Source of the DNA: an uncultured Lachnospiraceae bacterium
GTDB lineage: Bacteria; Bacillota; Clostridia; Lachnospirales; Lachnospiraceae
Assembly: GCA_945919795.1 (NCBI GenBank)
Contig: CAMEJJ010000003.1
Coordinates: 124,001 to 188,000, forward strand
Direction: 5' to 3'
DNA length: 64,000 bases
The position numbers and the translations under genes were made by a program. The stretch's first letter is position 1; each line of letters starts with the position of its first letter. This document shows positions 25,138 through 34,336 of the stretch, piece after piece. The notes under the pieces were generated by a model. It did no database searches and was not told the origin of the DNA. It was given only the letters and a program-made list of their open reading frames with translations.

Positions 25138-26286
25138 TTAGTAGAAAATATGTCCGCCAATCTGAATTCCGGTTAGTCCCGGTATCGGTGTCCGGAAAAA
25201 CAGGCAATTTCCAACCGGCGCTGAACCGGCCATGGCATCCTGAGCTGCCGCATAACAAGCCGGCGTAGCCTTGTGATTGGCAAGGGCAATCGCAAAACGT
25301 CCGCTTCCTACCGGAGAAAACTGGCGGTTCTGATAAATAACCTCCAGAATGGTATTGGGGAAAACCGAACTTTTGACACGATTCATTACAACATTTCCCA
25401 CGGCAACCTGTCCAATGTAGGGCTGATTACCGGCCTCACAATATATGATTGCCGCAAGCAAATCCAGATCCCCGGCAGCAAACGTAACCGAAGAAAGATC
25501 TGAAAAACCTGCTGCCATTGCTTGTTGCGTCAGGGCATTTTCTTCTTTTAACTTTTCCTGAAGCGTTGCAATATCATTTTCACTTTCTTCCATCTGCTTT
25601 TCATATTCTAAAAGCTCTTTTTCTTTTTCCGAAATCTGATCCTGATATTCGGCAACATTCGCACTTGCTTTTTGTACCAGATCAGATACCTCGCTCTGCT
25701 TTTCCAATGCCTGTTCCTGCAAAGCGCCCAGAGCAACCCTCTCATCCACAATGCTCTGCTCATTGTTACGGATGGTTTCCTGGATATTCATATATTCTTC
25801 CAGCATATCCCGGTCATATTGGGACATCTTTTCAACATATTCCGTTTTGTTGAGAAAATCAGCAAAGCTCTGTGCATGAAAAAATAATTCCATATAAGCC
25901 GAATCGCCCTTCTCATACATAAACTTGATCCGCTTTTTCATGGCGATATACTGGTCGGCTTCTTTTTCTTTTGCTATTTCCAGTTCCTCCTGCATTTCAA
26001 CTAAGGCAGTCTCTTTCTGCGAAATCAAATCTTCAATTCCGGCAAGCTCACCACTGGTCTGCAACAATTCACTATTCAGTTGATCCAAATATGTCTGCAA
26101 CCCTGCCCGTTCTTTGTTCAAGTCGTCGATATCGTCTTCTGCCCGGTCAGCATTTTTAGAAGCCTTCTCTTTCTCCTTCTGGGCCTCCTGCAACTGACTG
26201 TAGGTCGATGCAGATACAGGCTTTCCTCCTGCAAACAAAAAGACGACACACATGACGGAAAGCAGACATAAAGTCTTCATTCTCAA
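25138..26286 (-). CDS. exported coiled-coil protein with SleB-type cell-wall hydrolase domain
   Basis: 382 residues. Residues 1-26 are a signal peptide ending VSAS. Residues 28-255 form a long coiled coil of the CwlO/PcsB kind (QKEKEKASKNADRAEDDIDD, KRIKFMYEKGDSAYMELFFH). From about 268 comes a Hydrolase_2 (SleB) domain: LDLLAAIIYCEAGNQPYIGQ with the catalytic Glu, then VAVGNVVMNRVKSSVFPNT and GNCLFFR. SleB enzymes are lytic transglycosylases acting on peptidoglycan; the coiled coil probably regulates or tethers it, as in FtsEX-controlled hydrolases. The start is a TTG (26286) with AGAAGG eight bases upstream, or the ATG two codons on. Confidence 0.87.
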   Translation of the reverse strand: MRMKTLCLLSVMCVVFLFAGGKPVSASTYSQLQEAQKEKEKASKNADRAEDDIDDLNKERAGLQTYLDQLNSELLQTSGELAGIEDLISQKETALVEMQEELEIAKEKEADQYIAMKKRIKFMYEKGDSAYMELFFHAQSFADFLNKTEYVEKMSQYDRDMLEEYMNIQETIRNNEQSIVDERVALGALQEQALEKQSEVSDLVQKASANVAEYQDQISEKEKELLEYEKQMEESENDIATLQEKLKEENALTQQAMAAGFSDLSSVTFAAGDLDLLAAIIYCEAGNQPYIGQVAVGNVVMNRVKSSVFPNTILEVIYQNRQFSPVGSGRFAIALANHKATPACYAAAQDAMAGSAPVGNCLFFRTPIPGLTGIQIGGHIFY

Positions 26287-26309
26287 AACATTAACCTTCT
26301 TTAACCGTT

Positions 26310-26795
26310 CTAAAGATTTAGTTCCACCTTTTTACCGGAATGTTGATATTCCTGATACACAACACCTGCCGCATCAAACATTTTTCGTGATGCAATGCTG
26401 GCCGGAGTGTCTTTATATTTGTCGGAAGCAAATACAACCTTTTTAATTCCCGCCTGAATAATAGCCTTTGCACATTCATTACAGGGAAACAGCGAAACAT
26501 AAAGGGTCGCACCTTCCAAACTTCCACCGCGATAATTTAAAATGGCATTTAATTCACTATGCGCCACAAAAGAATATTTTGTTTCCAAAGCGGAACCTTC
26601 TCTGGCCCATGGAAATAAATCATCCGAACATCCATTGGGGAATCCATTGTATCCCATGGAGAGAATACGATGATCTTTTCCGACGATACAGGCACCTACC
26701 TGTGTGTTGGGATCTTTTGAGCGCATGCCGGAAAGCATGGAAACCCCCATAAAATATTCATCCCAGGAAATATAATCCGTTCTTTGTCCTGCCAT
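26310..26795 (-). CDS. dCMP deaminase family protein (ComEB-like)
   Basis: 161 residues from the ATG at 26795, with GGAGG upstream. Zinc motifs are HSELNAILNY (His and catalytic Glu) and PCNECAKAIIQAG (two Cys). N-terminal ISWDEYFMGVSMLSGMRSKD and DPNTQVGACIV are the deoxycytidylate deaminase pattern. It makes dUMP from dCMP for thymidylate synthesis. It lies just downstream of upp, a second pyrimidine salvage gene, 20 bases apart. Confidence 0.9.
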   Translation of the reverse strand: MAGQRTDYISWDEYFMGVSMLSGMRSKDPNTQVGACIVGKDHRILSMGYNGFPNGCSDDLFPWAREGSALETKYSFVAHSELNAILNYRGGSLEGATLYVSLFPCNECAKAIIQAGIKKVVFASDKYKDTPASIASRKMFDAAGVVYQEYQHSGKKVELNL

Positions 26796-26814
26796 ACCAA
26801 TCCTCCGTTTCCGG

Positions 26815-27444
26815 CTATTTTGTACCGAAAATTCTGTCTCCGGCATCACCTAAGCCGGGAACAATATAACTATGGTCGTTCAATTTCTCATCCAGCGCAC
26901 CGATGTATAAATCTACATCCGGATGTGCCTCCTGCATTGCTTTTACACCTTCGGGTGCGGCAATGATACACATAAAATGTATATTTTTACATCCTTTGTC
27001 CTTTAACATCTGAATGGCGGCCACACTGGAACCACCGGTTGCTAACATCGGATCTACCACAAACACTTCGCGCTCACTGCAGTCTGCCGGCAGTTTGCAA
27101 TAATACTCAACCGGTTTTACCGTAACCGGATCTCTGTATAGCCCAATATGACCGACCTTTGCAGAAGGGATCAATTGCAGCATTCCGTCCACCATACCAA
27201 GTCCTGCTCTTAAAATCGGAACAACTGCAAGTTTTTTTCCTTTCAGCTCTTTTACCGTTGTTTTACAGATAGGGGTTTCGATTTCCACCTCGTCCATCGG
27301 CAGATCTCTGGTTGCTTCATAGCAGATTAACATCGCTATTTCACTAATCGTCTGTCTGAAATCTTTTGTTCCCGTATCTTTTCTCCGGATAAATCCGATT
27401 TTGTGCTGAATCAGCGGATGATCCATAACAACTACCTTACTCAT
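26815..27444 (-). CDS. upp: uracil phosphoribosyltransferase
   Basis: 209 residues from the ATG at 27444 ([20 protein letters not shown]). The PRPP loop is [18 protein letters not shown] and the uracil-binding end reads [17 protein letters not shown]. It converts uracil and PRPP to UMP. It follows rpiB by 33 bases, resembling the ywlF-ywlG-glyA-upp-atp neighbourhood of Bacillus. Confidence 0.97.
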   Translation of the reverse strand: MSKVVVMDHPLIQHKIGFIRRKDTGTKDFRQTISEIAMLICYEATRDLPMDEVEIETPICKTTVKELKGKKLAVVPILRAGLGMVDGMLQLIPSAKVGHIGLYRDPVTVKPVEYYCKLPADCSEREVFVVDPMLATGGSSVAAIQMLKDKGCKNIHFMCIIAAPEGVKAMQEAHPDVDLYIGALDEKLNDHSYIVPGLGDAGDRIFGTK

Positions 27445-27476
27445 ATTTTTGTCCTCCCGTACCTTCATCTATTTTC

Positions 27477-27905
27477 TTATTCTTCTATTCCATCGATTCT
27501 TCTCTGATGCCGTTCCTCTCCCGAAAAATCAGTATTCAAAAAAGTATCTACGATTTCCATTGCCAGATTGGGACCTACAATTCCGGCTCCCAATGCTAAA
27601 ACATTAGCATCGTTATGAAGACGGGTCAGCTTAGCTGAAAGCGTATCTGCACATAACGCTGCCCGAATTCCTTTTACTTTATTTGCCGTAATGGAAATAC
27701 CGATACCGGTTGTGCAAATTACAATTCCTTTTTCACAACTGCCATCAGCAACTGCCTTTGCCACAGCCCGGCCGTAAACAGGATAATCACAGGATGATTT
27801 GTCATAACATCCCATGTCGTTGACATCAACGCCCTGTTCCTCCAAATGTCTGATAATCAGCTCTTTTAATTCAAATCCGCCATGGTCACTTCCGATTGCT
27901 ATCAT
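27477..27905 (-). CDS. rpiB: ribose-5-phosphate isomerase B
   Basis: 142 residues: MIAIGSDHGGFELKELIIRH with the substrate-binding DHGG, GIVICTTGIGISITANKVKG with the catalytic Cys, and HNDANVLALGAGIVG. The enzyme interconverts ribose 5-phosphate and ribulose 5-phosphate. Normal size, unlike the longer paralogue at 4116. AGGAGG precedes the ATG; the gene lies directly between sua5 and upp. Confidence 0.95.
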   Translation of the reverse strand: MIAIGSDHGGFELKELIIRHLEEQGVDVNDMGCYDKSSCDYPVYGRAVAKAVADGSCEKGIVICTTGIGISITANKVKGIRAALCADTLSAKLTRLHNDANVLALGAGIVGPNLAMEIVDTFLNTDFSGEERHQRRIDGIEE

Positions 27906-27916
27906 TTTCTCTCCTC

Positions 27917-28981
27917 CTAAATTGTTATTACTTTATGTCCCGCTGCTTTTAACAGGCGATTCATAATTGCCTGCCCCATACCACTGCTGTCAAAGGATTC
28001 TGCATAAATATAAGATACCTCGTTTTCGTCAAACTCCCGCAAAATCTCATATAATCTGCGGGCAATCATTGCTTCATCGGTTCTTTTTCCGACACTCTTT
28101 TTATAGCATTGGATATAAGAATCAATACTCTCATCCGTTGCAATGATTCCCACTTTTTCTCCCATGGACTGCAACTTTTGCAATCTTTCATTGATATAAG
28201 GAATGACTTTATTTATATCTCCGTCAACAATGGTCAAATCTCCCTTGGGTGCATAATGGCGATACTTCATGCCGGGTGCTTTCGGGGCAATGCCGGAAGC
28301 CGCACTTAAAATTGTCTGATCCATTTCCACCTGATTTAAAACATCCTGAAGCATTTCTTCGGTGATAAATCCCGGTCTTAAGATAACCGGTATGTCTTCT
28401 GTCAGATCAACAATCGTCGACTCTAATCCGATATCACAGCTTCCGCCGTCTAAAATCATCTCAATTTTGCCATCCATATCCTCAAAGACATGTTGTCCCA
28501 TTGTCGGCGAAGGTCTGCCGGATGTATTGGCACTGGGTGCGGCAACATACCCACCCGCCTGCAGAATAAATGCCTGCGCAATTTCATCGGAAGGAAAGCG
28601 AACCGCAACAGTATTTAATCCTCCCGTCGTTTCAAGCGGCACAATGTCACTTTTTTGAAAAATCATGGTCAAAGGTCCGGGCCAAAAATGCTTTGCCAGC
28701 ATTTTCGCGCTTTCCGGTATGTAGGATACGATTTTATCCAAATCCCTCAAATCCGCAATGTGAACAATCAGGGGATTATCCGAGGGGCGTCCCTTTGCCG
28801 CATATATTTTTATGGATGATTCCGGATTGAGTGCATCTCCACCAAGACCGTAAACCGTTTCCGTAGGAAATGCCACCAGTCCGCCTTTTTTTATTATTTC
28901 ACCAGCCGCCCGGATAATTGGATTGTCTGACAATTTATATCCTTTCGTATCCCGTGCAATCTGCTCAAAACGCGTTTTCAT
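27917..28981 (-). CDS. threonylcarbamoyl-AMP synthase, Sua5 type
   Basis: 354 residues, the two-domain Sua5 form. The YrdC domain (KKGGLVAFPTETVYGLGGDA, KGRPSDNPLIVHI, AAPSANTSGRPSPT) makes threonylcarbamoyl-AMP for the t6A37 modification of ANN-decoding tRNAs. After a linker (KAPGMKYRHYAPKGDL) the C-terminal Sua5 domain of about 120 residues follows. In Bacillus the orthologue ywlC lies near rpiB and upp too. Confidence 0.95.
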   Translation of the reverse strand: MKTRFEQIARDTKGYKLSDNPIIRAAGEIIKKGGLVAFPTETVYGLGGDALNPESSIKIYAAKGRPSDNPLIVHIADLRDLDKIVSYIPESAKMLAKHFWPGPLTMIFQKSDIVPLETTGGLNTVAVRFPSDEIAQAFILQAGGYVAAPSANTSGRPSPTMGQHVFEDMDGKIEMILDGGSCDIGLESTIVDLTEDIPVILRPGFITEEMLQDVLNQVEMDQTILSAASGIAPKAPGMKYRHYAPKGDLTIVDGDINKVIPYINERLQKLQSMGEKVGIIATDESIDSYIQCYKKSVGKRTDEAMIARRLYEILREFDENEVSYIYAESFDSSGMGQAIMNRLLKAAGHKVITI

Positions 28982-29027
28982 ACATTAAGCTCCGCTGTCA
29001 TAATCTTATCTTTCATCATATCACAAA

Positions 29028-29720
29028 TTATAATCCATTGAAATACTTTTGAATCCCCAGATAAATCTGAAAAGCCAGTTTTTCCTGATAAGTTTCATCG
29101 GTAAGTTTTTTTGCATCTTCCGGATTTGACAAAAAGCCACACTCAACGATTACCGTTGGCATGGCTGATTTTTTTAAAATATAATAGCTGTCATTTGCCT
29201 TTTCCTGCCGCGGTGATTCGATTTCAAGTCCCTGATTTAGTGTATTCTGCAAAATCGAGGCAACCTGATGTCCCGATTCGGAATTGGCATAATAAAAACA
29301 TTGTGGTCCGCAGACAGAACTGTCCTGAAAGCTGTTTTGATGAATGCTTACAACTAAATCTGCATGCTGATCTTCCATAAACTGAATTCTCCGATGCATA
29401 TCCTGCGCTTTTTTGTTGGTTGCATTCTCATCATACAGACCGCAATCGGTTGTCCTTGTCATGACAACAGTAAGATCGGATTGTTTTAATACCTTCTGAA
29501 GCTTTAAAGCTATTGCCAGATTAACATCCTTTTCAAGAATCTGATTGACACCCACTTTTCCGGGATCATTCCCTCCGTGTCCGACATCAATCACAACGAT
29601 TTTTTCTTTTTCATTCCTGGCAGTCATGGTATAGATTGCTGCCTGTCTGGATAAAACAACCATGGCCGCAAGCAGAAAAACCGTCATGCATGTTGCTATC
29701 ACTTTCTGTTCCATTTTCAT
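29028..29720 (-). CDS. cwlD: N-acetylmuramoyl-L-alanine amidase, CwlD-like
   Basis: 230 residues. An N-terminal signal anchor (VIATCMTVFLLAAMVVLSRQ) precedes an Amidase_3 domain with the zinc ligands in VIDVGHGGNDPGKVG, a Glu in IVECGFLSNPEDAK, and VSIHQNS. CwlD cleaves the amide in spore-cortex peptidoglycan to allow muramic-lactam formation; size and signal fit that role in a spore former, though a vegetative amidase is possible. Confidence 0.82.
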   Translation of the reverse strand: MKMEQKVIATCMTVFLLAAMVVLSRQAAIYTMTARNEKEKIVVIDVGHGGNDPGKVGVNQILEKDVNLAIALKLQKVLKQSDLTVVMTRTTDCGLYDENATNKKAQDMHRRIQFMEDQHADLVVSIHQNSFQDSSVCGPQCFYYANSESGHQVASILQNTLNQGLEIESPRQEKANDSYYILKKSAMPTVIVECGFLSNPEDAKKLTDETYQEKLAFQIYLGIQKYFNGL

Positions 29721-29814
29721 CCATAAAATCCTTTTTTATAGTATTTATGCATAAAACAAAACAGATATTCAAACGAGCGGGGCCTTTACCGCTTATTTTT
29801 ATAATAAATTATTA

Positions 29815-31491
29815 CTACTGCAGATAAGCTGCTATTTCATTCCAGATATCAGCTTTTTCCTGGCCCAGTCTCCATCCGGCAACTCCGGCAAGATTGTATT
29901 TTTCCATAACGTTTAATTTCACCGCAATGGATTCACTCTCTTCAAGCCATACCGCATAATCTGTTCCATCTACGGAAAATTGCGCTGTATACTGGCAGGT
30001 GCCATCATCCCAGATGGTTGTAACACCGTTGTTATTTAAAAAGTTCTCAATCTCATTCATTCCGTATGCAACCTGACCGATATCACCTGTCGTTTTCCAC
30101 AGTCTGGTATAAAACGGAATTGCATTAATGACTTTTTCAGCCGGAACCTGAGATACCGTCTTCTCAATTCCACTCTGCACAAAATCAATGGATGCATTAG
30201 ATCCTACACCATCTGCAGCCGCAACATGCTCATCATAACCCATGATAATCACATAATCGACAACTTCTCCCTGTTTTCCACGGTCATAATTTAACAAATA
30301 TCCATTGTCTGCGGAAAGAATAATGCCGTTTTTGTGACATTCAATATAGAGTTCCCGTAAAAACTGGATATAGCCGGGCGCCGCTTCTGCGCTGACTGCT
30401 TCAAAATCGATATTGATTCCGTCAATCTGATACTGTTGCACCGTCCGGATTAACTGGTCAATCAAATTGCGACGGCTGGTTGTATTATTTACAACATTGG
30501 CTGTAGAAACTTCTTTATTGGTAAAATTATCTAAAAGTGCCCATACCTGAATTCCTCTGTTATGCATGGCAGTAACATAACCGGCATCCGCAAGGGAAGA
30601 GAAATTGCCGTAATCATCAATCAATGAAAACCAGGTAGGCGAAATGACATTGACACCCTGCGTATTTTGCAGTAACCCTTCCGCAAAAGAATTGGCATCC
30701 ATGTTGGTTACCATATTCCATACCAGACAAACCTTACCGTCTCTTTGCAAGGGTGCATATGCCGGTGCCACATAATCTGTCACGGGTGTGGGCGTAACAG
30801 GATCGGTCTCTTCCAGTCTCTTATTTTCCACATATCCGCTGATTCCATCATATGTTGTAACCAAACTCCAGGTCTCCATTTCATCGACTAAACGAACATC
30901 ATCTCCTTTGGAAAGATCTGCTAAAACCTCACTCTTTACACCACCAAGTACTCTGACCTGTGTATCTTTTTTAACCAAAGCATGACGTTCTTCTTCCCAA
31001 ACAGTATCAATGATGACGCGATTGGGCTCTCCAAAAAACTGATAAGAAAAATTACTGAATTTTTTTACAAACTCGTCAGCCAGATAAAGCGTATCGTTCA
31101 TGGCAACCGTCAGAGCATAACTCTCCGATGCAAATTCCGTACCAAAATTGTAATCCGTACTTCCGATTGCTGTGGAAAGAATTGCCGTATCGGTTGTAAA
31201 TAAAAGCTGCTGTTGCGACATATCATAATAAAAATGATTATTTAAATTTTCATCGACAAAAGCAAGCGGAAAATAGACATGACCATCCCGATAAAGAGCA
31301 TCAGTCTCGATCAACGTATCATTAAAAATAATCGCCGTTTCCTCACCGCCGACCACATTGAAATATGCGTTTAAATCCGCTCTCTCCTGCGAATAAGAAT
31401 ACTTTTCCAACAAGCCTGTTGACAAGCCAATCAGTGCAACAACAACAATCAGTGCAACCGCAACCAAAACGGGTATATATTTTTTCTTCAT
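29815..31491 (-). CDS. exported GH18 glycosidase with SH3b domain (YaaH/SleL-like)
   Basis: 558 residues. Residues 7-29 form a signal anchor. About 40-165 is a copper-amine-oxidase-N-like or dockerin-free beta domain (GHVYFPLAFVDENLNNHFYY); 170-235 is an SH3b domain (VRVLGGVKSEVLADLSKGDD, WSLVTTYDGISGYV); from about 255 a GH18 barrel. The catalytic DGINIDFEAVS has the D-x-x-x-D-x-E motif. Such proteins hydrolyse or bind peptidoglycan glycan strands, often in spore germination. It is adjacent to cwlD, so a wall-remodelling pair is likely. Confidence 0.85.
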   Translation of the reverse strand: MKKKYIPVLVAVALIVVVALIGLSTGLLEKYSYSQERADLNAYFNVVGGEETAIIFNDTLIETDALYRDGHVYFPLAFVDENLNNHFYYDMSQQQLLFTTDTAILSTAIGSTDYNFGTEFASESYALTVAMNDTLYLADEFVKKFSNFSYQFFGEPNRVIIDTVWEEERHALVKKDTQVRVLGGVKSEVLADLSKGDDVRLVDEMETWSLVTTYDGISGYVENKRLEETDPVTPTPVTDYVAPAYAPLQRDGKVCLVWNMVTNMDANSFAEGLLQNTQGVNVISPTWFSLIDDYGNFSSLADAGYVTAMHNRGIQVWALLDNFTNKEVSTANVVNNTTSRRNLIDQLIRTVQQYQIDGINIDFEAVSAEAAPGYIQFLRELYIECHKNGIILSADNGYLLNYDRGKQGEVVDYVIIMGYDEHVAAADGVGSNASIDFVQSGIEKTVSQVPAEKVINAIPFYTRLWKTTGDIGQVAYGMNEIENFLNNNGVTTIWDDGTCQYTAQFSVDGTDYAVWLEESESIAVKLNVMEKYNLAGVAGWRLGQEKADIWNEIAAYLQ

Positions 31492-31611
31492 TTGTATATC
31501 CTCCGATTCAAATGATATCAGATTTTCCGATTCTTATACAATTTAAATATGGATGAAACATCATCCCGGACATCACTCGAATCCGATTATAACAAAACTT
31601 TTATTTCAGCA

Positions 31612-31696
31612 CAATGCTTAAACTCCCCAATCCCTTTGCCAAAGGCAAACCGATGATCAGCATAGAAGGACCTTGATCATAACCCCGTTAAGCATT
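31612..31696. other. nested inverted-repeat structure
   Basis: AATGCTTAA (31612-31620) pairs with TTAAGCATT (31688-31696), enclosing TTTGCC-AAA-GGCAAA and ATGATCA...TGATCAT with AAGG/CCTT inside. On the minus strand it lies between the 77-residue ORF and the GH18 gene and also spells a 25-codon ORF from 31663. Could be a structured 3'/5' region or a processed RNA; no family recognised. Confidence 0.35.
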
Positions 31697-31704
31697 TATG
31701 GCTT

Positions 31705-31938
31705 TTAACAAATACTGTCATAGCGGATTTCTCTGATATATCCACGTTCGTCTGTTACGAAATCCGCCATATAAAAATGATCTTCCCGAAACACTGCCGA
31801 ACTTATCTTTTTCGGTGATGACAATGTTCCGTTAAGATACAGCACAGCTCCCTTTTTTAAAGAAGCAGTCAAATCCTGTTCCATTTGCTTTTTCGTGTTT
31901 TTCTTTTCTGCTTCCATAAAATAATACAGCACCTCCAT
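31705..31938 (-). CDS. hypothetical small protein
   Basis: 77 residues, mostly polar, with TASLKKGAVLYLNGTLSSPK and FYMADFVTDERGYIREIRYD. The strand pattern and size suggest a single small beta fold; no membrane segment or motif is seen. The start is uncertain: the ATG at 31938 has a weak site, and the ATG at 31917 has GGAGGTG but twelve bases away. It is the first gene downstream of the structured leader beginning at 32300. I do not recognise the family. Confidence 0.5.
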   Translation of the reverse strand: MEVLYYFMEAEKKNTKKQMEQDLTASLKKGAVLYLNGTLSSPKKISSAVFREDHFYMADFVTDERGYIREIRYDSIC

Positions 31939-32139
31939 GGATATTTTATTTTCCTTATTTTGTCAGCTATCAAAATCAGTATTTGCCGTTTTCCAAAAGG
32001 TTTGTGATATATTATAAAATTTGGCATTATACTTTTTTTGATAATGACGATAATAAAATAAAAGACAAGAATACTACGGGACATGTAAAAAACAAAATAA
32101 AATAAATAAGAGCATTTTTAAATATTAAATTATACGTGA

Positions 32140-32300
32140 TTGTGAAAATTCATCGATGATATAACCATCGATCAGGCACGAAGCCTTAGACAACCCATAA
32201 GGGTCAAAATGTGAATTTGATTTGCTTTAAAGAATTCACTAACAATTAATAAGAAACTCTATGCCTCCTTTCCTTACGGATTGTCCCGGAAGCATCTTGT
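32140..32300 (-). ncRNA. structured RNA or long leader with alternative stems
   Basis: A minus-strand promoter (32307-32335) would start a transcript near 32300. It folds as hairpin A (32262-32295, ATGCTTCC/GGAGGCAT ends), then GTGAATT/AATTCAC (32212-32218 with 32234-32240), or alternatively TGAATTT (32213-32219) with AAATTCA (32147-32153), which would close a junction holding ATCGATG/CATCGAT (32153-32173), AGGC/GCCT (32175-32187) and ACCC/GGGT (32194-32205). The two pairings share bases and exclude each other, like a riboswitch or attenuator. No Rfam family was recognised. The rest of the 560-base gap is AT-rich. Confidence 0.45.
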
Positions 32301-32306
32301 GGTTAC

Positions 32307-32335
32307 ATTATATCTGCATTGTTTCTTTTTGACAA
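32307..32335 (-). promoter_or_regulatory. minus-strand promoter of the structured RNA
   Basis: On the minus strand TTGTCA (32335-32330), 17 bases, TATAAT (32312-32307). Confidence 0.72.
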
Positions 32336-32428
32336 TACGCTTTTTAAATTTTTGGTAATGTTGCACAAAATAAGTGAAGTGCTAAAATCAGGAAATCTTA
32401 AATTTTTTTAAACTGGCACTTGCCTCTC

Positions 32429-32457
32429 TTGACTTAATAAACTATACATTATAAGAT
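32429..32457 (+). promoter_or_regulatory. mecA promoter
   Basis: TTGACT (32429-32434), 17 bases, TAAGAT (32452-32457), about 40 bases before the mecA ATG. Confidence 0.6.
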
Positions 32458-32497
32458 ACATTTACAATTTTTTCGTATGCAGTAAGGATGTGATAAC

Positions 32498-33271
32498 ATG
32501 AAAATCGAAAAAATTAATGACAATCAAATTCGCTGCACACTTACACATAGTGATTTGGCAAACCGCGAACTGAAAATCAGTGAGTTAGCTTATGGTAGCG
32601 ATAAAGCAAAATCTCTTTTTAAAGATATGATGGAACAGGCTTCTTATGAATTTGGATTTGAAGCTGATGATATTCCGTTGATGATAGAGGCTGTCCCAAT
32701 CAGCTCAGAATGTATCGTTCTGACTATTACTAAGGTAGAAGATCCGGAAGAACTGGATACGCGATTTTCCAAATTTGCACCTTCTGTTCACGAAGACAGT
32801 CAGTCTGCAGAAGAAGCCGATGATATCTCTGATATTTCTGAAGAGGTTATGGATTTATTTCATAAGATTCAAAAATCAGAACGCGATTTTATGAGTGATG
32901 TTAATAAAAACAACACGCTCCCCGCAACACCGGCAGATGCCAAAGTATCAAAAGAAAAGTCGGAAAAAGTCAAAACGGTTGAAGCATGTATTTTTTCTTT
33001 CGAAAGTCTTTCCCTTGTCATCCGATTTGCACATGCCGTAAATAATTTTACCATTTGCAAGAATTCTTTATATAAGGATAAAAAAAAGGATGAATACCAT
33101 TTGATAATCTTCAACCATGAAATCGGCGTGCAGGAATTTAATCAGCTCAGCAATGCCGCATCAGAGTATGGTCATCTGTTAAAGAGTATGTCGCATACAG
33201 AGACTTATTATAAAGAGCATTTTGAACCGATTGTCGAAAATCATGCTTTGCAGTCACTGGGCACTGTGTAA
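32498..33271 (+). CDS. mecA: MecA-like adaptor protein
   Basis: 257 residues with the two-part MecA layout: N-terminal MKIEKINDNQIRCTLTHSDL, SLFKDMMEQASYEFGFEADD and IPLMIEAVPISSECIVLTIT; a charged linker (about 85-155); and a C-terminal domain (ACIFSFESLSLVIRFAHAVN, SLYKDKKKDEYHLII) that in Bacillus binds ClpC. MecA delivers substrates to ClpCP for degradation and restrains competence. AAGGATG-like site precedes the ATG. The terminator at 33314 closes the transcript. Confidence 0.85.
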   Translation: MKIEKINDNQIRCTLTHSDLANRELKISELAYGSDKAKSLFKDMMEQASYEFGFEADDIPLMIEAVPISSECIVLTITKVEDPEELDTRFSKFAPSVHEDSQSAEEADDISDISEEVMDLFHKIQKSERDFMSDVNKNNTLPATPADAKVSKEKSEKVKTVEACIFSFESLSLVIRFAHAVNNFTICKNSLYKDKKKDEYHLIIFNHEIGVQEFNQLSNAASEYGHLLKSMSHTETYYKEHFEPIVENHALQSLGTV

Positions 33272-33313
33272 AAATTGAGCTATATTCAGTTCATTATTAA
33301 CAAAGCGTAAAAA

Positions 33314-33341
33314 AGGCTGTACCGGTTATCCGGCACAGCCT
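33314..33341. terminator. bidirectional terminator between mecA and the DUF1858 gene
   Basis: AGGCTGTACCGG pairs with CCGGCACAGCCT around TTAT, preceded by an A6 run and followed by TGATTTATT, so it serves both convergent genes. Confidence 0.85.
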
Positions 33342-33362
33342 GATTTATTGTCTTAACAAGGA

Positions 33363-33554
33363 TTATATACTATTAATCTTTGCCATCAATTCATCAATAT
33401 CAATTCCATGAACCGCTGCAGCTTCTTCCAATGTTTCCATTTGGGATGCCGGACAGCCTAAACAGTGCATTCCTGCTTCCAGTAAAACCGGAACAACATT
33501 TTGGTCTTTCATAAGAATTTCACCAATTGTCATGTCTTTTGTGATTTCTGCCAT
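33363..33554 (-). CDS. DUF1858 domain protein
   Basis: 63 residues from the ATG at 33554 (GGAGG upstream). [20 protein letters not shown] then [20 protein letters not shown] is the DUF1858 pattern, with a C-x2-C pair that may bind a metal or hydride-reacting cluster. Such small proteins accompany hybrid-cluster or redox enzymes in anaerobes; the role is not known. Confidence 0.87.
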   Translation of the reverse strand: MAEITKDMTIGEILMKDQNVVPVLLEAGMHCLGCPASQMETLEEAAAVHGIDIDELMAKINSI

Positions 33555-33696
33555 TATCCACGCCTCCTTAATAATTGGTCTTATTTCTGCTTTAGTATAA
33601 CCTAATCCCATTTTTTTATCAATGTTCATATTATCTAAGTGTCAGAACTGTTTATTTAAACTGTTAATACGGACATTTTATAGGAAAGATTATAAA

Positions 33697-34287
33697 CTAG
33701 TTTTCTTCTGCAATTTTGCAAATGATATCCACACAGGTATCAATGCCTAAAGAAGAGCTTTTTAATGTCAGATCATAATAATCCGCATTTCCAAACTCGG
33801 TATTGGTATAGTAAGTACAGTATCTTCTTCTTGCCTTGTCCACAGACTTCATTTCTTCCAAAATTTTGCTTTCGGAATATTCGGGCATCTGTTGTTTTAG
33901 ATTTTTCAGACGGAAATACTGGGATGCCGCAATAAAAACATGCAAAGAATAATCAAATTCTTTTAATATCACATTGGCATTGCGCCCAACGATGACACAT
34001 TTTCCCTTTTCACCTACTTTTTTAATGGCATCTCTTTGTGCCGCAAAAAGCTTTTCGTTTAAGGGTTTGTTGTAAAAATCAAACAGACTCTGTCCCAGTC
34101 CGAAGTTGTGGGGGACTTTTTCGTCGTACATTCTGAAATCTTCCGGTGTCAGATCCGAAGCCTCCATAGCAGAACGAATAATCATATCTTTATCCAGATA
34201 ATAATATCCCAGTCTTTCTGCTACCGCCTTTCCGATTTGTCCACCGCCGGCTCCAAATTCCCTGCTGATTGTAATGATCTTTTTCAT
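33697..34287 (-). CDS. cytidylate kinase-like protein
   Basis: 196 residues from the ATG at 34287. MKKIITISREFGAGGGQIGK is the P-loop variant of the cytidylate-kinase-like family, then LGYYYLDKDMIIRSAMEASD, GKCVIVGRNANVILKEF and RRYCTYYTNTEFGNADYYDL with the arginines that bind phosphates. These proteins, common in Lachnospiraceae, have no established substrate. It lies ten bases after the ABC ATPase gene region, probably in the same transcript. Confidence 0.8.
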   Translation of the reverse strand: MKKIITISREFGAGGGQIGKAVAERLGYYYLDKDMIIRSAMEASDLTPEDFRMYDEKVPHNFGLGQSLFDFYNKPLNEKLFAAQRDAIKKVGEKGKCVIVGRNANVILKEFDYSLHVFIAASQYFRLKNLKQQMPEYSESKILEEMKSVDKARRRYCTYYTNTEFGNADYYDLTLKSSSLGIDTCVDIICKIAEEN

Positions 34288-34336
34288 AGGCACACGCTCC
34301 TTTCTGTTTAAGGAAAATAAGTCCATATTGCTACAT

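Noticed and set aside
32140-32260. c-di-GMP (GEMM) riboswitch
   Set aside because: GGGTC and AGGCACGAAGCC look suggestive, but the conserved GEMM core order is absent.
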